DNA of 64,000 nucleotides from positions 30,386,797 through 30,450,796 of the forward strand of contig NW_022145597.1 in NCBI RefSeq assembly GCF_000002235.5, in the 5' to 3' direction. Positions 48,416 to 60,270 of this stretch are shown piece by piece. The stretch is from Strongylocentrotus purpuratus. Its lineage: Eukaryota; Echinodermata; Echinoidea; Camarodonta; Strongylocentrotidae. Made by a program: the position numbers and the translations under genes. Numbering within the stretch: position 1 is the first letter of the stretch; each line of letters opens with the position of its first letter. The notes under the pieces were generated by a model. The model was not told the origin of the DNA. It saw only the letters and a program-made list of their open reading frames with translations, and did no database searches.

Positions 48416-51400
48416 GGCCAATGTGATTCGAATGAAAGCCGACTTCCAGATGACTGAACTCAAATTAAGCAACGCCAAGTGGCAATACGACGTCAACAAA
48501 GGGACAAAACCACCAGTGAGGTCACAGAAGAGGAACCCTGCTCTGAACTGGTCCAGCGATAACGTCTCTCTACCAGACATACCAGAAAACATGGCGGCGA
48601 GGAGGCGTGGAGAGGGCTCCCCGAGCACCGCACACCAGATGAGTCTAGCGTCGTTTGGCAATGACGGAAGAAGGCGAGATACATCAGGACAACATCGGGT
48701 TGTAAACCAGAGGATACTGTCATCTCCTGGAGGCCAGAACCCTCGTGTCATGATGAGCCAGTCAACACCGTCATTGGGTTCAAATGGAAGTCAAAGACAC
48801 GTTTTAAGTTCCACCAAGTCTAATCAGCAAGCAATCACGTCGCCAAGCCTTCCAGCAAACAACTATGGTTTAGAAACAATGGAACTGAAACTCAAGAATA
48901 TGAACAAGCAAGTGGAAAAGGAACGATCTCCAACCCAACGTACCCTGGTGGCCCCTTTAAAATCCTTTGCAGGTACTCTGCAGAATTCACAGAGAATACG
49001 TGGCAGCGGTGGGATGGAATCGCATGGTTATCAGATGGACCACCAGCGCAGGTCTGAGAGGTCCGGAACCACAAACATACCAACATCTCATCTTATTCCC
49101 AGCCCCAGAACAATGATACAGAGGGGCATCGATGAGAGAACAAATCAAGGCACACCACATGGTTCTCAAAGGGACCATCACCAAAGGTTCGAAAGGCCTG
49201 GAACCTCAAACTTACAAACATCTCATTCTATTCCCAGCCCTAGAACAATAATACAGAGGGGCATCACTGAGAGAACAAATCAAGGCACACCCCATGGTTC
49301 TCAAAGGGACCCTCAGCAAAGGTTCGAAAGGCCTGGAACCTCAAACTTACAAACATCTCATTCTATTCCCAGCCCTAGAACAATAATACAGAGCGGCATC
49401 GCTGAGAGAGCAAACCAAGGCACACCCCATGGTTCTCAAAGGGACCATCATCAAAGGTTCGAAAGGCCTGGAACCTCAAACATACCAACATCTCATTCTA
49501 TTCCCAGTCCCAGAACAACAATACAGAGGGGCATCGATGAGAGAACAAATGAAGGCACACCCCATGGTTCTCAAAGGGACCATCACCAGGGGTTCGAAAG
49601 GTCGGGAAGCACAAACATACAAACATCTCGTTCTATTCCCAGCCCCGGAACAATAATACAGAGAGGCATTGCTGAGAAAACAAATCAAGGCACACCCCAT
49701 GGTTCTCAAAGGGACCATCACCAAAGGTTCGAAAGGCCTGGAACCTCAAACATACAAACATCTCATAGTGTTCCCAAAACTAGGACGATCTTGCAGGATG
49801 ACTTCGTGGCGAGAACACATCAAGACCCATACCATGGTTATCAAAGGGATCATCAGCAGAGGTTGGAGAGACCTGGAACACATCATAGTGTTCCCAGCAC
49901 CAGGACAATCGTGCAGAATGACATTGCCGTGAGAGCAAACCAAGGCACATCCTATGGTTATCAAAGGGATTCCCAGCATAAGTTCCAGACGTCTGAAACT
50001 TCAAACGTACAAACGTCTCATTCTGTTCCCAATGCAAGTACAACCCTACAGGATGTGATTGATGCACGAACAAACCAAGATTTAGCTGATTTGAAAACTG
50101 AGCGTGAGAGATTACTCAATGAACTCGGTAATATCCTCCTTGATGACGTAGCACAACAAGATGCAATGGAGGAGGAGATGTCTTCAGGAGGTATTTCTGA
50201 TGGCTCTGGTTATGACTTTGAAGATTCTTGGGACATGGAAACGTCTGAGTCCCCTGTAGACACTAACGATGTTGGAACACAATTTCCTTATCCTGATGAG
50301 GGAGGGTCGTCTCGGGACACATTTGAAGCAATTGAATCTATGCAAGATGAGAGTCAATGCTTAATTGAAGGAAGCGATGAAATCTTTCAATCTTCAGATT
50401 GTACGTTTGACGTGTGCATACAGGTTTCTGTTAGGACAACCACTAAAACTACACCTGATATATTCCCTGATGCCTTTCACACCCGAGACAGTTTTGAGAA
50501 TCAGAATGAATTAGTAGTTGATCACATAGATACAACAGGTGATATACAGCTTGATAATTTGGAACTGGAAGAAGACGCCCCTTCCATGACTCCACTACCT
50601 AAAACAGGGAACACAATGAATGAAGAGCATCCCGGTGAAGAAGCAGTAGAGGATTTAGTACTGGCTCTAAATCATCCAAATGACAACGCACAGGTCAATG
50701 CTGTTGGTGTGGATCGTGGAATTGAGTTAGAAAAGCTCTCACAGGAGATGGATGGTTGCAACGAACCTGTTGAGGAACAACCAAAGCTAGCACCAGGATT
50801 CCTTTCTCATGTGGGCGAGACACCAGTGAACAGCCAGAGCGGTACAAAGAAGGTAGTTGTTGAGGAGTTTATCCCTCTTCGAAAATGTTCAAAGGATACT
50901 GTGCAGTTCAGCGCAGTTGGTGCGCATCATGATGATTTAATGGAAGAGCTTGCACAAGAGATAGAGAATGACCGCACCAACGTCAGCCCGGAGCAAAGAG
51001 AACAAACACCAGAAACGTTTTCTCAGTTAGATGAACCATCAGTGAACGGCCAGAGCAGTACAAAGAAGGCAGTTGTTGAGGAGTTTGTACCTTATTTAGA
51101 ATGTTCAAAAGATACCGTGCAGTTCAGTGCAGTTGGTGCGCATCATGATGATTTAATGGAAGAGCTTGCGAAAGAGATGGAGAATGACCGCACCGACGTC
51201 AGCTCAGAGCAAAGACAGCAAACACCAGAAACGTTTTCTCAGTTAGATGAACCATCAGTGAACGGCCAGAGCGGTACAAAAAAGGTAGTTGTTGAGGAGT
51301 ATATCCCTCTTCGAAAATTTACAAAGGATACTGTGCAGTTGAGTGCAGTTGGTGTGCATCATGATGATTTAATGGAAGAGCTTGCACAAGAGATGGAGAT

Positions 51401-54400
51401 TGAAAACACCAACGTCAACCCGGAGCAAGGAGAACGAACATCAGAAACCGTTCCTCATGTGGACGAGACATCAGTGAACAGCCAGAGAGTCACAATCAAA
51501 AGAGTTGTTGACGAATTAGTACCACGCGTAAATGTATCACATGATAACTCGCAGTTATGTGCCATTTTTGCAGATCATGATGATGTGTTTTCTGCCATTG
51601 CTGCACATCACGACGATGTGTTGAAAAAGCCGACAAACGAGATGGACACTTGCAATATTCCTGAAAGGACGGATGGAAGTGAACCTTTTGTGGACGGTGA
51701 CCTCAACATATCGGCTGTTGATATTAAATCTGATCATGGGGAGCCACAAGAACAATTAGCAAACACATCTTCTCGTCTCGATCAAAGACCCATGACAAAC
51801 CAGACAGACATAAAGAAAACGGCTGAGGAGGAATTCGTACCACGTCTAAATTCTTCATCTTCGGATCTTCGGGTCAGCGCCGATAATGGACATAGTGACG
51901 ATGGTTTAGAGAGGCCGACGCAGGAGATGAAGAAGTGTAACAACACAGCCAATGGTGACCCGGAAGAACTTCATTCAACCGATGATTTGCCAGCTGAGAG
52001 TCACCCATCGTCTGAATTACATATATCAGAAAATGTGTATGACCAAGCAGACCCAATGAAAGAAACGCGTCTCGATGAAAGATCTTCGCAAAGACTGCAA
52101 GACACAAGCAAAGAAGTTGTTGAAGAATTCGTACAAAGTCTTAAGCTTCCACTTGATGAGGCGGAGCTTAGTACTAATGATGCACATCACAATAATGCAC
52201 TGGAAAAGCTCGCAGAAGAGGTATACAAAAGCAGCAACCCGGTTGTTTCTGCAGAACAAGAAATGAAATTGACGGCATCCGATAGATCCGATCTCTATGA
52301 TGATAAGACGCCGGTTCAAGATAATTTTTGTGAGTTTCGTGCAGGGGACAACAAACAGCCGTTAAACTTGTCAAAGCTTTCGTCACCCGTCGAAGAAGAT
52401 AATGCATCTTTAGTCAAAACCAAAATATCAGTAGGTTCTCCTTCTGTTGAAACAGCTCAGATTTCATCTAGCAAAGACCAGTTTAATGGCTCCGATCAAA
52501 TCTCACATTGTAGGGTAGAAAATGAAGCTGAATCGAGAGAAAATGATGGAATGGTTTCGGTAGATTCAGAGGACCCCGTTACACCAAATGCCTTAGCAAC
52601 TATTCCAAATCCTCCACTAGAATTTGATTTCCCTTCATTACCCACGCCTGTCGAAGACAGCAATGAGTCGACCAAAGAAAAAGACCTCTTGCCGCAAGGA
52701 GCCTCTAATGTACCTGCTGCTCCAAGAGATAATGACGACAAGCCTGATACTGACCAGAAGAACTCTGAACAATTGAGTATACCCCTCGATGTTTCTGCGG
52801 CTTTTGAAAACGAGTTGGCATTCGATGACCTTTCCAAAGACGGGACACGTTTTAAAGACAATGATGACGCAGCTAACCAGAGAAGTCCCAAAGATATCAA
52901 TGTGAAAGACAGTGGGGTAAGGGGACCTTTGAGTCCGAGGAGATCGAAAATTCCAGTACCGAAATCAAAACTTAGTAGGAGCAAAAGCTGTCCAACTCGC
53001 AACCGCTCAAACAAGAAAGTCTACAAGCAAAACTCACAAACTCCAAAAGATCAAGAAGGAGCTTTAAACAAGAGACCAATCAGTGATAAGACGCTCCCTG
53101 TTAACGTCAAGACAACATCGCCAACTTTGGTTAACTCTTTCCCGTTTCGTAGTGATGGAAACCGTAGGTCCTTTAAAGGAGATAAACAACAAAATAGCCG
53201 CATACCAGTACCAACGTCAAACTTTAAAAGAACTGGGAGTTGTCCAAGTCGCCCAAGGCCCAGGATTGTAGAATTAAATTCCATGTCTTTATCAAACAAG
53301 TCGAAACGAGTTCCAAATCTCACACCGCCTACACCTGCTACTAGAGACAACACCAGTAAAACACGTTCAAGAGACATTGATATCACTGAAGCACTTGCCA
53401 TTTGCGAACAAGAGGCTCTCCAAGGTGATGAAAAATCGACTCGAGAAATCGAATCAAGCATACCTGATGTCGATAATTCATCAATTCTCCTTGGTGAAAA
53501 ACCCAATGATCTTGCAGCGGATGATGTGCAATCATTGAACGCACTGCCATCAGAAACTGAAAAGTTCATACAAAGAGCAAAGCAAATTTTGTCGAGATTA
53601 CCAATTTCACAAACAAATGTCCCAAAGACCCGGAGTGTGCCATTTGGTATGAAACCAACGGCCAGAGAGGAGAGCCATGGGTCTAAAGATGTTAAGGGTC
53701 CACCAGAAGAAGTGCCTTACGCAGACTATCCTGCTGTTTCGTCACCAGAAATGGATATTGAATTTCTAGCATTGGAGGCAGATGCAGAAGATGATACAGC
53801 TAGTGACACGTTTACTCTTCACTCAGATAATGACTTGGATATACAAAGCCCCTTATATGACGAGGTCCTCAGAATAGAATCGTCTGAAAACGGGGAAGAT
53901 GTGTTTGAGTCGGATGACCAAAAATCTTTGAAATCTGGGATACCAGTTCTGAAAGAATGCCGTAAGCCAATCCACAGCGATGATACAGTGGAGGAAAGAA
54001 GTGAACCTGAAGATGAAGTCGTTAGTGATCTTTCTGGCAAAGAACGTTCCGTCGCCAGGATTTCTCCTATGCCAAGGGAAGATGGAGGTGAGTTGACACC
54101 AATGCCGAGATTTAGAAAATCTCTCAAGTCAAGGATCCCCCTCCCATCCCCAGTTGCAATTAAACCGCCACCAAGAACAAATAGAAATCGATCGTATTCT
54201 GAAACTGACGGAGGAAATGCGATTAATACTGATGAGGAGCCTGACAAAGTGAGTCGGGAGGAACCTGATGATACCGATGGTGAAAATATAAGAGATCGGT
54301 ACTCTGAACTTGAGGAGGAACGTATTCTAAGAAAGACGCAGTCATCTCGGGAGGTCAGGCCCCGTGGTAGCTATTGGGCCTTTTCCACATCGCCAAGTCT

Positions 54401-55433
54401 TGCGACCTCGGATTTTGAACGTTCGCAGACGCTGAGGCCGAATCGTTCAAGGAGCACCGGTAGAAAATCACCAGCTGGTACTCCAAGAACGACACCAAGA
54501 GGCACACCAAGGTCTACACCAAGGGGCACACCTCGGGATACGCCAAGGGGCACACCGCGAGATACGCCAAGAGGTGGAAGCCTCAGGAGGCAGTATCCTC
54601 ATTCCAAAACACCACCAACCTTCAAATCTCGAGAGTGTGCCATCGTGCCACTTCCTGAATGGAATCGCTTGAGAGAAGTTCTTTCTTCAGGGGAACAGTC
54701 CAGGCAGAGCACCCGCCCACCCAGCCCCTCGGAGTTCAGCTACACCAGCAGAAGGTCATCTAACGAATTTCAAACGGTGCACTCTCCGAAATGGGAAATC
54801 CCCGTTACAACTCCGAAGCCGAGTCGTTGGAGAGCAGATGGTCGTGTCCCATCACATTTAAAGAAGAAATACTCCTCCATGAATGACATGGGCCATTCCG
54901 AAGACTTCTACCCATCAGACCAAAACCTGGCTAAACCCGGAATAGCCAAACCGGAAACGGACTCTCCCTGGACGATTCAATCGCCAATCCGTGCATCATC
55001 TTCATCGCAATCTGTACCCCATACTGATAGATATGGCGTTGCAAACAAAAGCGCGAATCCCCTTGAAGAAAGATCATTCACAGACGCTAGTACAAGCAGA
55101 AGACGCCCTTCTTGTGTATCTGAAACTACTACCGACTTTCCAATGTCTTCTACAGGAGACGTCTCTGCGATTTGGACAGAGGATGACACCATGGCGAGCT
55201 CTAACTTCAGTATACCGGCAGGAGCTAAGAAGAAATCATGGAAGAAGCGTCTCTCGATCAGGAGAAAGAAGTCCGTTGACCCCTCGAAGGAACAGGGCAA
55301 GGAGCCTGAAGAGGTCAGGAGAAAGAAGTCTGAAGACCCCTCGAAGGAATCGGACCAGGAGCCTGAAGAGGTCAAACGGGAGAAGAAGAAGAGGAAGAAT
55401 TGGTTACTGAGGTTTCTTGGAATCAAGAAATAG
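48416..55433 (+). CDS. Giant terminal exon of a large disordered protein with SxIP motifs (exon C)
   Basis: Acceptor TTCATTTCTTAACAG ends at 48415. The first G completes an Arg codon and 2338 codons follow without interruption to TAG at 55431-55433. I did not use the ATG at 48315: its first 33 codons are the polypyrimidine tract and upstream intron, and the phase fits exons A and B. No family is recognised. Features in order: a short charged helix-like segment (about 48870-48930); eight 45-residue repeats (49026-50085); an acidic part; about seven 72-residue HHDD repeats (50638-52245); EB1-type motifs SKIP (52944), SRIP (53196), SRLP (53592), SGIP (53934) and SRIP (54129) in basic Ser/Pro-rich context; eight TPR/TPRG units (54479-54573); two 19-residue KKS.DPSKE repeats; and a basic tail ending WLLRFLGIKK. 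In known plus-end proteins SxIP in such a context binds EB1, so a microtubule role is inferred. Confidence 0.93.
49026..50085 (+). repeat. Coding minisatellite, 135-bp unit (45 residues), 8 copies
   Basis: Units begin at 49026, 49161, 49296, 49431, 49566, 49701, 49836 and 49956. Spacing is exactly 135 bp until the seventh unit, which is 120 bp (five residues fewer). The core reads QRDHHQRFERPGTSN, then SHSIPSPRTI and RTNQGTPH. Units 2-6 are nearly identical at the DNA level; the outer ones diverge, as expected for an array that expands from its middle. All changes keep the frame. Confidence 0.95.
50638..52245 (+). repeat. Coding repeat, 216-bp unit (72 residues), about 7 copies
   Basis: The block VVEEF.P then SKDTVQFSAVGAHHDDLMEE and LA.EM recurs. 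Starts at 50856, 51072, 51288 and 51504 are exactly 216 bp apart. Degenerate copies begin near 50645, 51820 and 52112. The conserved core is acidic with a paired His-His-Asp-Asp. Linkers read EQR.QTPETFSQLDEPSVN.QS.TKK. Confidence 0.9.
52941..54190 (+). other. Cluster of EB1-binding SxIP-type motifs in exon C
   Basis: SKIPVPKSKLSRSKSCP (from 52944) and SRIPVPTSNFKRTGSCP (from 53196) are two versions of one module. SRIPLPSPVAIKPPPR starts at 54129. Weaker forms are SGIPVLKECRKP (53934) and SRLPISQTNVPKTR (53592). The known EB1 motif is [S/T]-x-[I/L]-P with basic and Ser/Pro residues nearby and few acids close by; the first three fit well. This is motif-level evidence, not proof of binding. Confidence 0.65.
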
Positions 55434-56629
55434 TTTATCTTCACTGCGGATTAACCACACAACCAAGCCTTCCATATTTATCGGGAGATGCCCCTAACAA
55501 GTTTGAGGTTCCACCAGGCGAATTGTGCCCCCACACCGATCTCTTGCTGAGTATTCACCATGTTTTGTTGGTATAATTATGCCCCTGAAGGGAGCTTACC
55601 TTGTGCGCTAGCTATAGAAAAAAAGTAAACCCAGGAGGGAACATATTACTCTCATGTTCATTTTATAGTATTTATTTTCTGGCATTGAAGTTTCTCCTCG
55701 AACAGTTGACTACTAACATTGTGTTGATTTCAGAAGAGGAGTCGCTAGAAGGGCGGGAGGGATGGGATTTTGCACCCCGTCTCTCTTAGTTTAAACAAAA
55801 TTGTCGACAAATCAATTTGTTCGAATTATGCCGGCAAATAGAAGAAAAAATAAGACATTTTCCACTGTGAGTGACTTTTTATTTTTGAAAAGCCATTGTT
55901 TACGGAGGGGGGGGGGTCGACACCCCTATTCAAAATGAGTATAGCAACGCCCGTTTGCGTCACCGAATCTGCATAAGCAGACACACTTGGGTGGACGAGA
56001 ACCTACTGTACAAAATCGGTCTTCCGAATCGCAACACTATCGTCTTCGTGATACTCGTTTCTGTTTGTACAGTGTTTTATTATTATTATTGCTTAGTTTG
56101 TATTTCATGAAGGAAAAGCATGCAGCTTTGATTTGTTTGTATGTTGTAGCTTGAATGCATTGTATTAATGTATTCACCTCTAACGTCAGATGTTTATCCA
56201 TGTAAGAACGTGTTTTGTTTGCTGTTCCTCATATTTGTTTACCTCAAGCGCGCTATGTGGACTTTGGATATCCACTCAGCGCTGTGATAATCAGCCTTTG
56301 TGTGTTTGCAGGTACTTATATATTTCTATATCCAGATCATTTCTTGTAAAACTTGAAGTTTGCTGTGATTGATGCTATAAGTATTAACAGCTTGTTTGAT
56401 TATGTACAGGTTTCTTATACTAGATTCAATTTATCGTTTGATGTTTAATCCACTGTGTTTTTGTAATATGTTAACAAAATTGTTGATACACCATTCTAAC
56501 CCTCTTCATTCTCCTCTGTAACTATTTCCCCCAATACTCTCTCTCTCACGTTTTGTCTCGATGACAGTGTGCCTCACGTCTCATGATCTTTCTCCTCTCC
56601 TCTCCTCTGTCCCCGCTCTCTCTGTTTTT

Positions 56630-56661
<32 letters not shown>

Positions 56662-57779
56662 ATTTCTCTCTTACACACCTATTCTTCCACCCCTTTTCTC
56701 TAGCTCTTATCCCTCTTCAATCTTTGCTATATTTGTTCATACATCTATAAACCCTCCTCACCGCCTCCCCAATGTATTTTCATTTTAGAATATGACTTTA
56801 AGGTTGAGGCATTTATATATCCTTTTTTAAAGACACTGTGACGTAACAAAGTACAAGTATAGATGCACAAGCATATACTACATGTACAACTCGAGGGAAT
56901 TCCGAATTTCGTCAATATACCTAAATGTGTAGGCTATATGTATTTTAAGTGTATTTATCTTCTCCAAAGGATTATAAAATACTCAAATTTCGTGTTTTTT
57001 TTTGTCGATCAATTGCTGAACTAAAGAGTTATTTTACAATATTAGTCTATTCGTTGTAGCTGAAAATGCATATACATTTTGAGTAACTGGTAGATCGACG
57101 CACGAGACGGTCAGTGGCTTTGAGAATACAATGTGTACTAATATTCGGACAACCACCGCCTTATATTTAGGCAGCGCGGTGCATTGGTCTCTTGTCATTT
57201 TTATATCTTATCTCGTATGTTTGATGTCGAAATTACATTAAAAGATTATAAATTAATAAATGAAGTGCCAATTTTTAAAACAGGAAAATTGATATTCGTT
57301 CAAAAGACACCAACCCTTTACGATGTCGATATTGTACCCGTATGTCTATGAATGGACTTATATGACTAGTTGACTAAAAGCGTCTTTCAGTTTTTCTACA
57401 AACAAAAAAAGAAACACCTTCCGTGATATTCAACTTACAGTCTGTATAAATATCAAGATAAACATTTTTTTGTATATGCTAGGTGCTAAAAAGTTGAATA
57501 TTTGACGAGGTAGTTCATTCAACTCATAAGAATGTGTGATGGAATATAACTGCACTTATATATTTGAATTTTTTAAAAGTGAATATATTATATATTTTCG
57601 TAGTCAGATATTTTGTATTAATGACAGATAATCAATTTTGACGCAGTGTTGCATTAAAGATGCTAGATGGGATTGAGTTTCAAAACTGTTTTTTGTTAAA
57701 GACAGTTTCATTCATTCTCGACTTGCAGTTTGTACACTTGAACATGTATTTGAGAGTTTCTAATAATTTGCTTAAATAA
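55434..57779 (+). other. Probable 3' UTR and downstream flank of the large gene
   Basis: No further exon seen. The first AATAAA after the stop is at 57255-57260, and another is at 57775-57780. If the first is used the 3' UTR is about 1.8 kb. A G-run lies near 55907-55917 and a (CT)n tract at 56634-56660. The polyadenylation site is a guess. Confidence 0.35.
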
Positions 57780-57799
57780 AATATAAACAGAATAATACA

Positions 57800-58502
57800 C
57801 TGCGAGATAGGCAGAGGGAAATAGATGCAGAAAGGGAGAGGGAGAGAGAGAGAGTAAGAGAAAGAGAGAGAGAGAGAGAGAGAGGGTGGGTGGGTGGAGT
57901 AGGAGAGGTATGCAGAGGGGAAGACATTTAGATACGAAGAGAGAAAAAAGAAAGAGAGAGAGAGGAGAAAGAGAAATAAAGAGATGCAGACATGAGGATA
58001 TTGAGAGAGATGTGGAGAGTGCGAGATGCGGAATGTAAAATATTCAAAGACGAAGAGAGAGTGGTAAAAGTCCAGAGAGGAAGAGAGAGAGATATATATA
58101 TATATAAAGAAAGAGTTGCAGAGATAGGTACATATCGAGATAGAGAGGCACACACAGGGAAGGAGAGAGAGATAGAAAGAAAGAAAGAAAGGGGTGCAGA
58201 AGGTAAAATAGATGGAGGTGTAGAAAAGAAGATATTCGGATTGCGAGGGAAAGAGAAAAATAACAGAAAAACAGATGAATATGGGGTGGGGAGGATGGGG
58301 CGTAGGAGAGGTATGTAGAGGGGAAGATATTCAGATACAAACAGAAAAAAGAAAGAAAAAGAGATAGAGAGAAGGAGAAACCCAAATAAAGAGAATGAAG
58401 AAAGGAAGAGATTGAGAGAGATGTGAAGAGTGCGAGATGCCGAGTGTAAAATATTCAGAGACGAAGAGAGAGAGAGAGTGGTAAAAGTCCACAGAGAGAG
58501 AG

Positions 58503-58538
<36 letters not shown>

Positions 58539-58996
58539 AAAGAGTTGCAGAGATAGGTACATATCGAGATAGAGAGGCACACACAGGGAAGGAGAGAGAG
58601 ATAGAAAGAAAGAAAGAAAGGGGTGCAGAAGGTTAAATAGATGGAGGTGTAGAAAAGAAGATATTCGGATTGCTAGGGAAAGAGGAAAATAACAGAAAAA
58701 ACAGATAAATATGGGGGTGGGGGTGGGGAGGATGTGGGCGTGGGAGAGGTATGTAGAGGGGAAGATATTCAGATACGAAGAGAGAAAAAAGAAAAAGAGA
58801 TAGAGAGAAGGAGAAACCCAAATAAAGAGAATGAAGAAAGGAAGAGATTGAGAGAGATGTGAAGAGTGCGAGATGCCGAGTGTAAAATATTCAGAGACGA
58901 AGAGAGAGTGGTAAAAGTCCAGAGAGGAAGAGATAAGCGAGGGAGAGAGGTAAAGAAAGAGTTGCACAGAGGAAGTCAGAGGGAGAGAGAGAGGGC

Positions 58997-59031
<35 letters not shown>

Positions 59032-59978
59032 AGAAAGAGTTGCAGAGAGGAAGAGAGAGATTCAGATCGAGAGAGGGGGAGAGATATAAAGAAAGAGTTG
59101 CAGAGATCGAGGTACATATCGAGATAGAGAGGCACATACAGGGAAGGAGAGAGAGATAGAAAGAAAGAAAGAAAGGGGTGCAGAAGGTAAAATAGATGGA
59201 GGTGTAGAAAAGAAGATATTCGGATTGCGAGGGAAAGAGAAAAATAACAGAAAAACAGATGAATATGGGGTGGGGAGGATGGGGCGTAGGAGAGGTATGT
59301 AGAGGGGAAGATATTCAGATACAAACAGAAAAAAGAAAGAAAAAGAGATAGAGAGAAGGAGAAACCCAAATAAAGAGAATGAAGAAAGGAAGAGATTGAG
59401 AGAGATGTGAAGAGTGCGAGATGCCGAGTGTAAAATATTCAGAGACGAAGAGAGAGAGAGAGTGGTAAAAGTCCACAGAGAGAGAGAGAGAGAGATATAT
59501 ATATATATATATATATAAAGAAAGAGTTGCAGAGATAGGTACATATCGAGATAGAGAGGCACACACAGGGAAGGAGAGAGAGATAGAAAGAAAGAAAGAA
59601 AGGGGTGCAGAAGGTTAAATAGATGGAGGTGTAGAAAAGAAGATATTCGGATTGCTAGGGAAAGAGGAAAATAACAGAAAAAACAGATAAATATGGGGGT
59701 GGGGGTGGGGAGGATGTGGGCGTGGGAGAGGTATGTAGAGGGGAAGATATTCAGATACGAAGAGAGAAAAAAGAAAAAGAGATAGAGAGAAGGAGAAACC
59801 CAAATAAAGAGAATGAAGAAAGGAAGAGATTGAGAGAGATGTGAAGAGTGCGAGATGCCGAGTGTAAAATATTCAGAGACGAAGAGAGAGTGGTAAAAGT
59901 CCAGAGAGGAAGAGATAAGCGAGGGAGAGAGGTAAAGAAAGAGTTGCACAGAGGAAGTCAGAGGGAGAGAGAGAGGGC

Positions 59979-60013
<35 letters not shown>

Positions 60014-60270
60014 AGAAAGAGTTGCAGAGAGGAAGAGAGAGATTCAGATCGAGAGAGGGGGAGAGATATAAAGAAAGAGTTGCAAAGAGGTACATTTTGA
60101 GATAGAGAGGCACACACAGGAAAGGAGAGAGAGAGATATAAAGAAAGAAAGAAAGTGGTGAGAACGTAAGAGAGATGGAGGTGTAGAAAAGAAGATATTC
60201 AGAGTGCGAGAGAAAGAGAAAAATAACAGAAAAACAGATAAATAACGGGGTGGGGAGGATGGGGGCGGTA
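57800..60270. repeat. GA-rich higher-order tandem repeat, unit about 983 bp
   Basis: Five subunits start with GGTATGTAGAGGGGAAGATATTC or variants at about 57908, 58311, 58750, 59295 and 59731. Distances alternate (403, then 439, 545, 436), so a short type A and a long type B alternate. The A+B pair of about 983 bp is repeated twice almost perfectly. Inside are (GA)n, (AT)n and GAAA tracts and fixed words such as GATGCCGAGTGTAAAATATTC. Minus-strand open frames up to 351 codons here are repeat artefacts. Confidence 0.92.

Noticed and set aside
49200-50050. SHSIPSPR in the 45-residue repeats as EB1-binding SxIP motifs
   Set aside because: The residue two places before Ile is His, not Ser or Thr, so it does not fit the motif.
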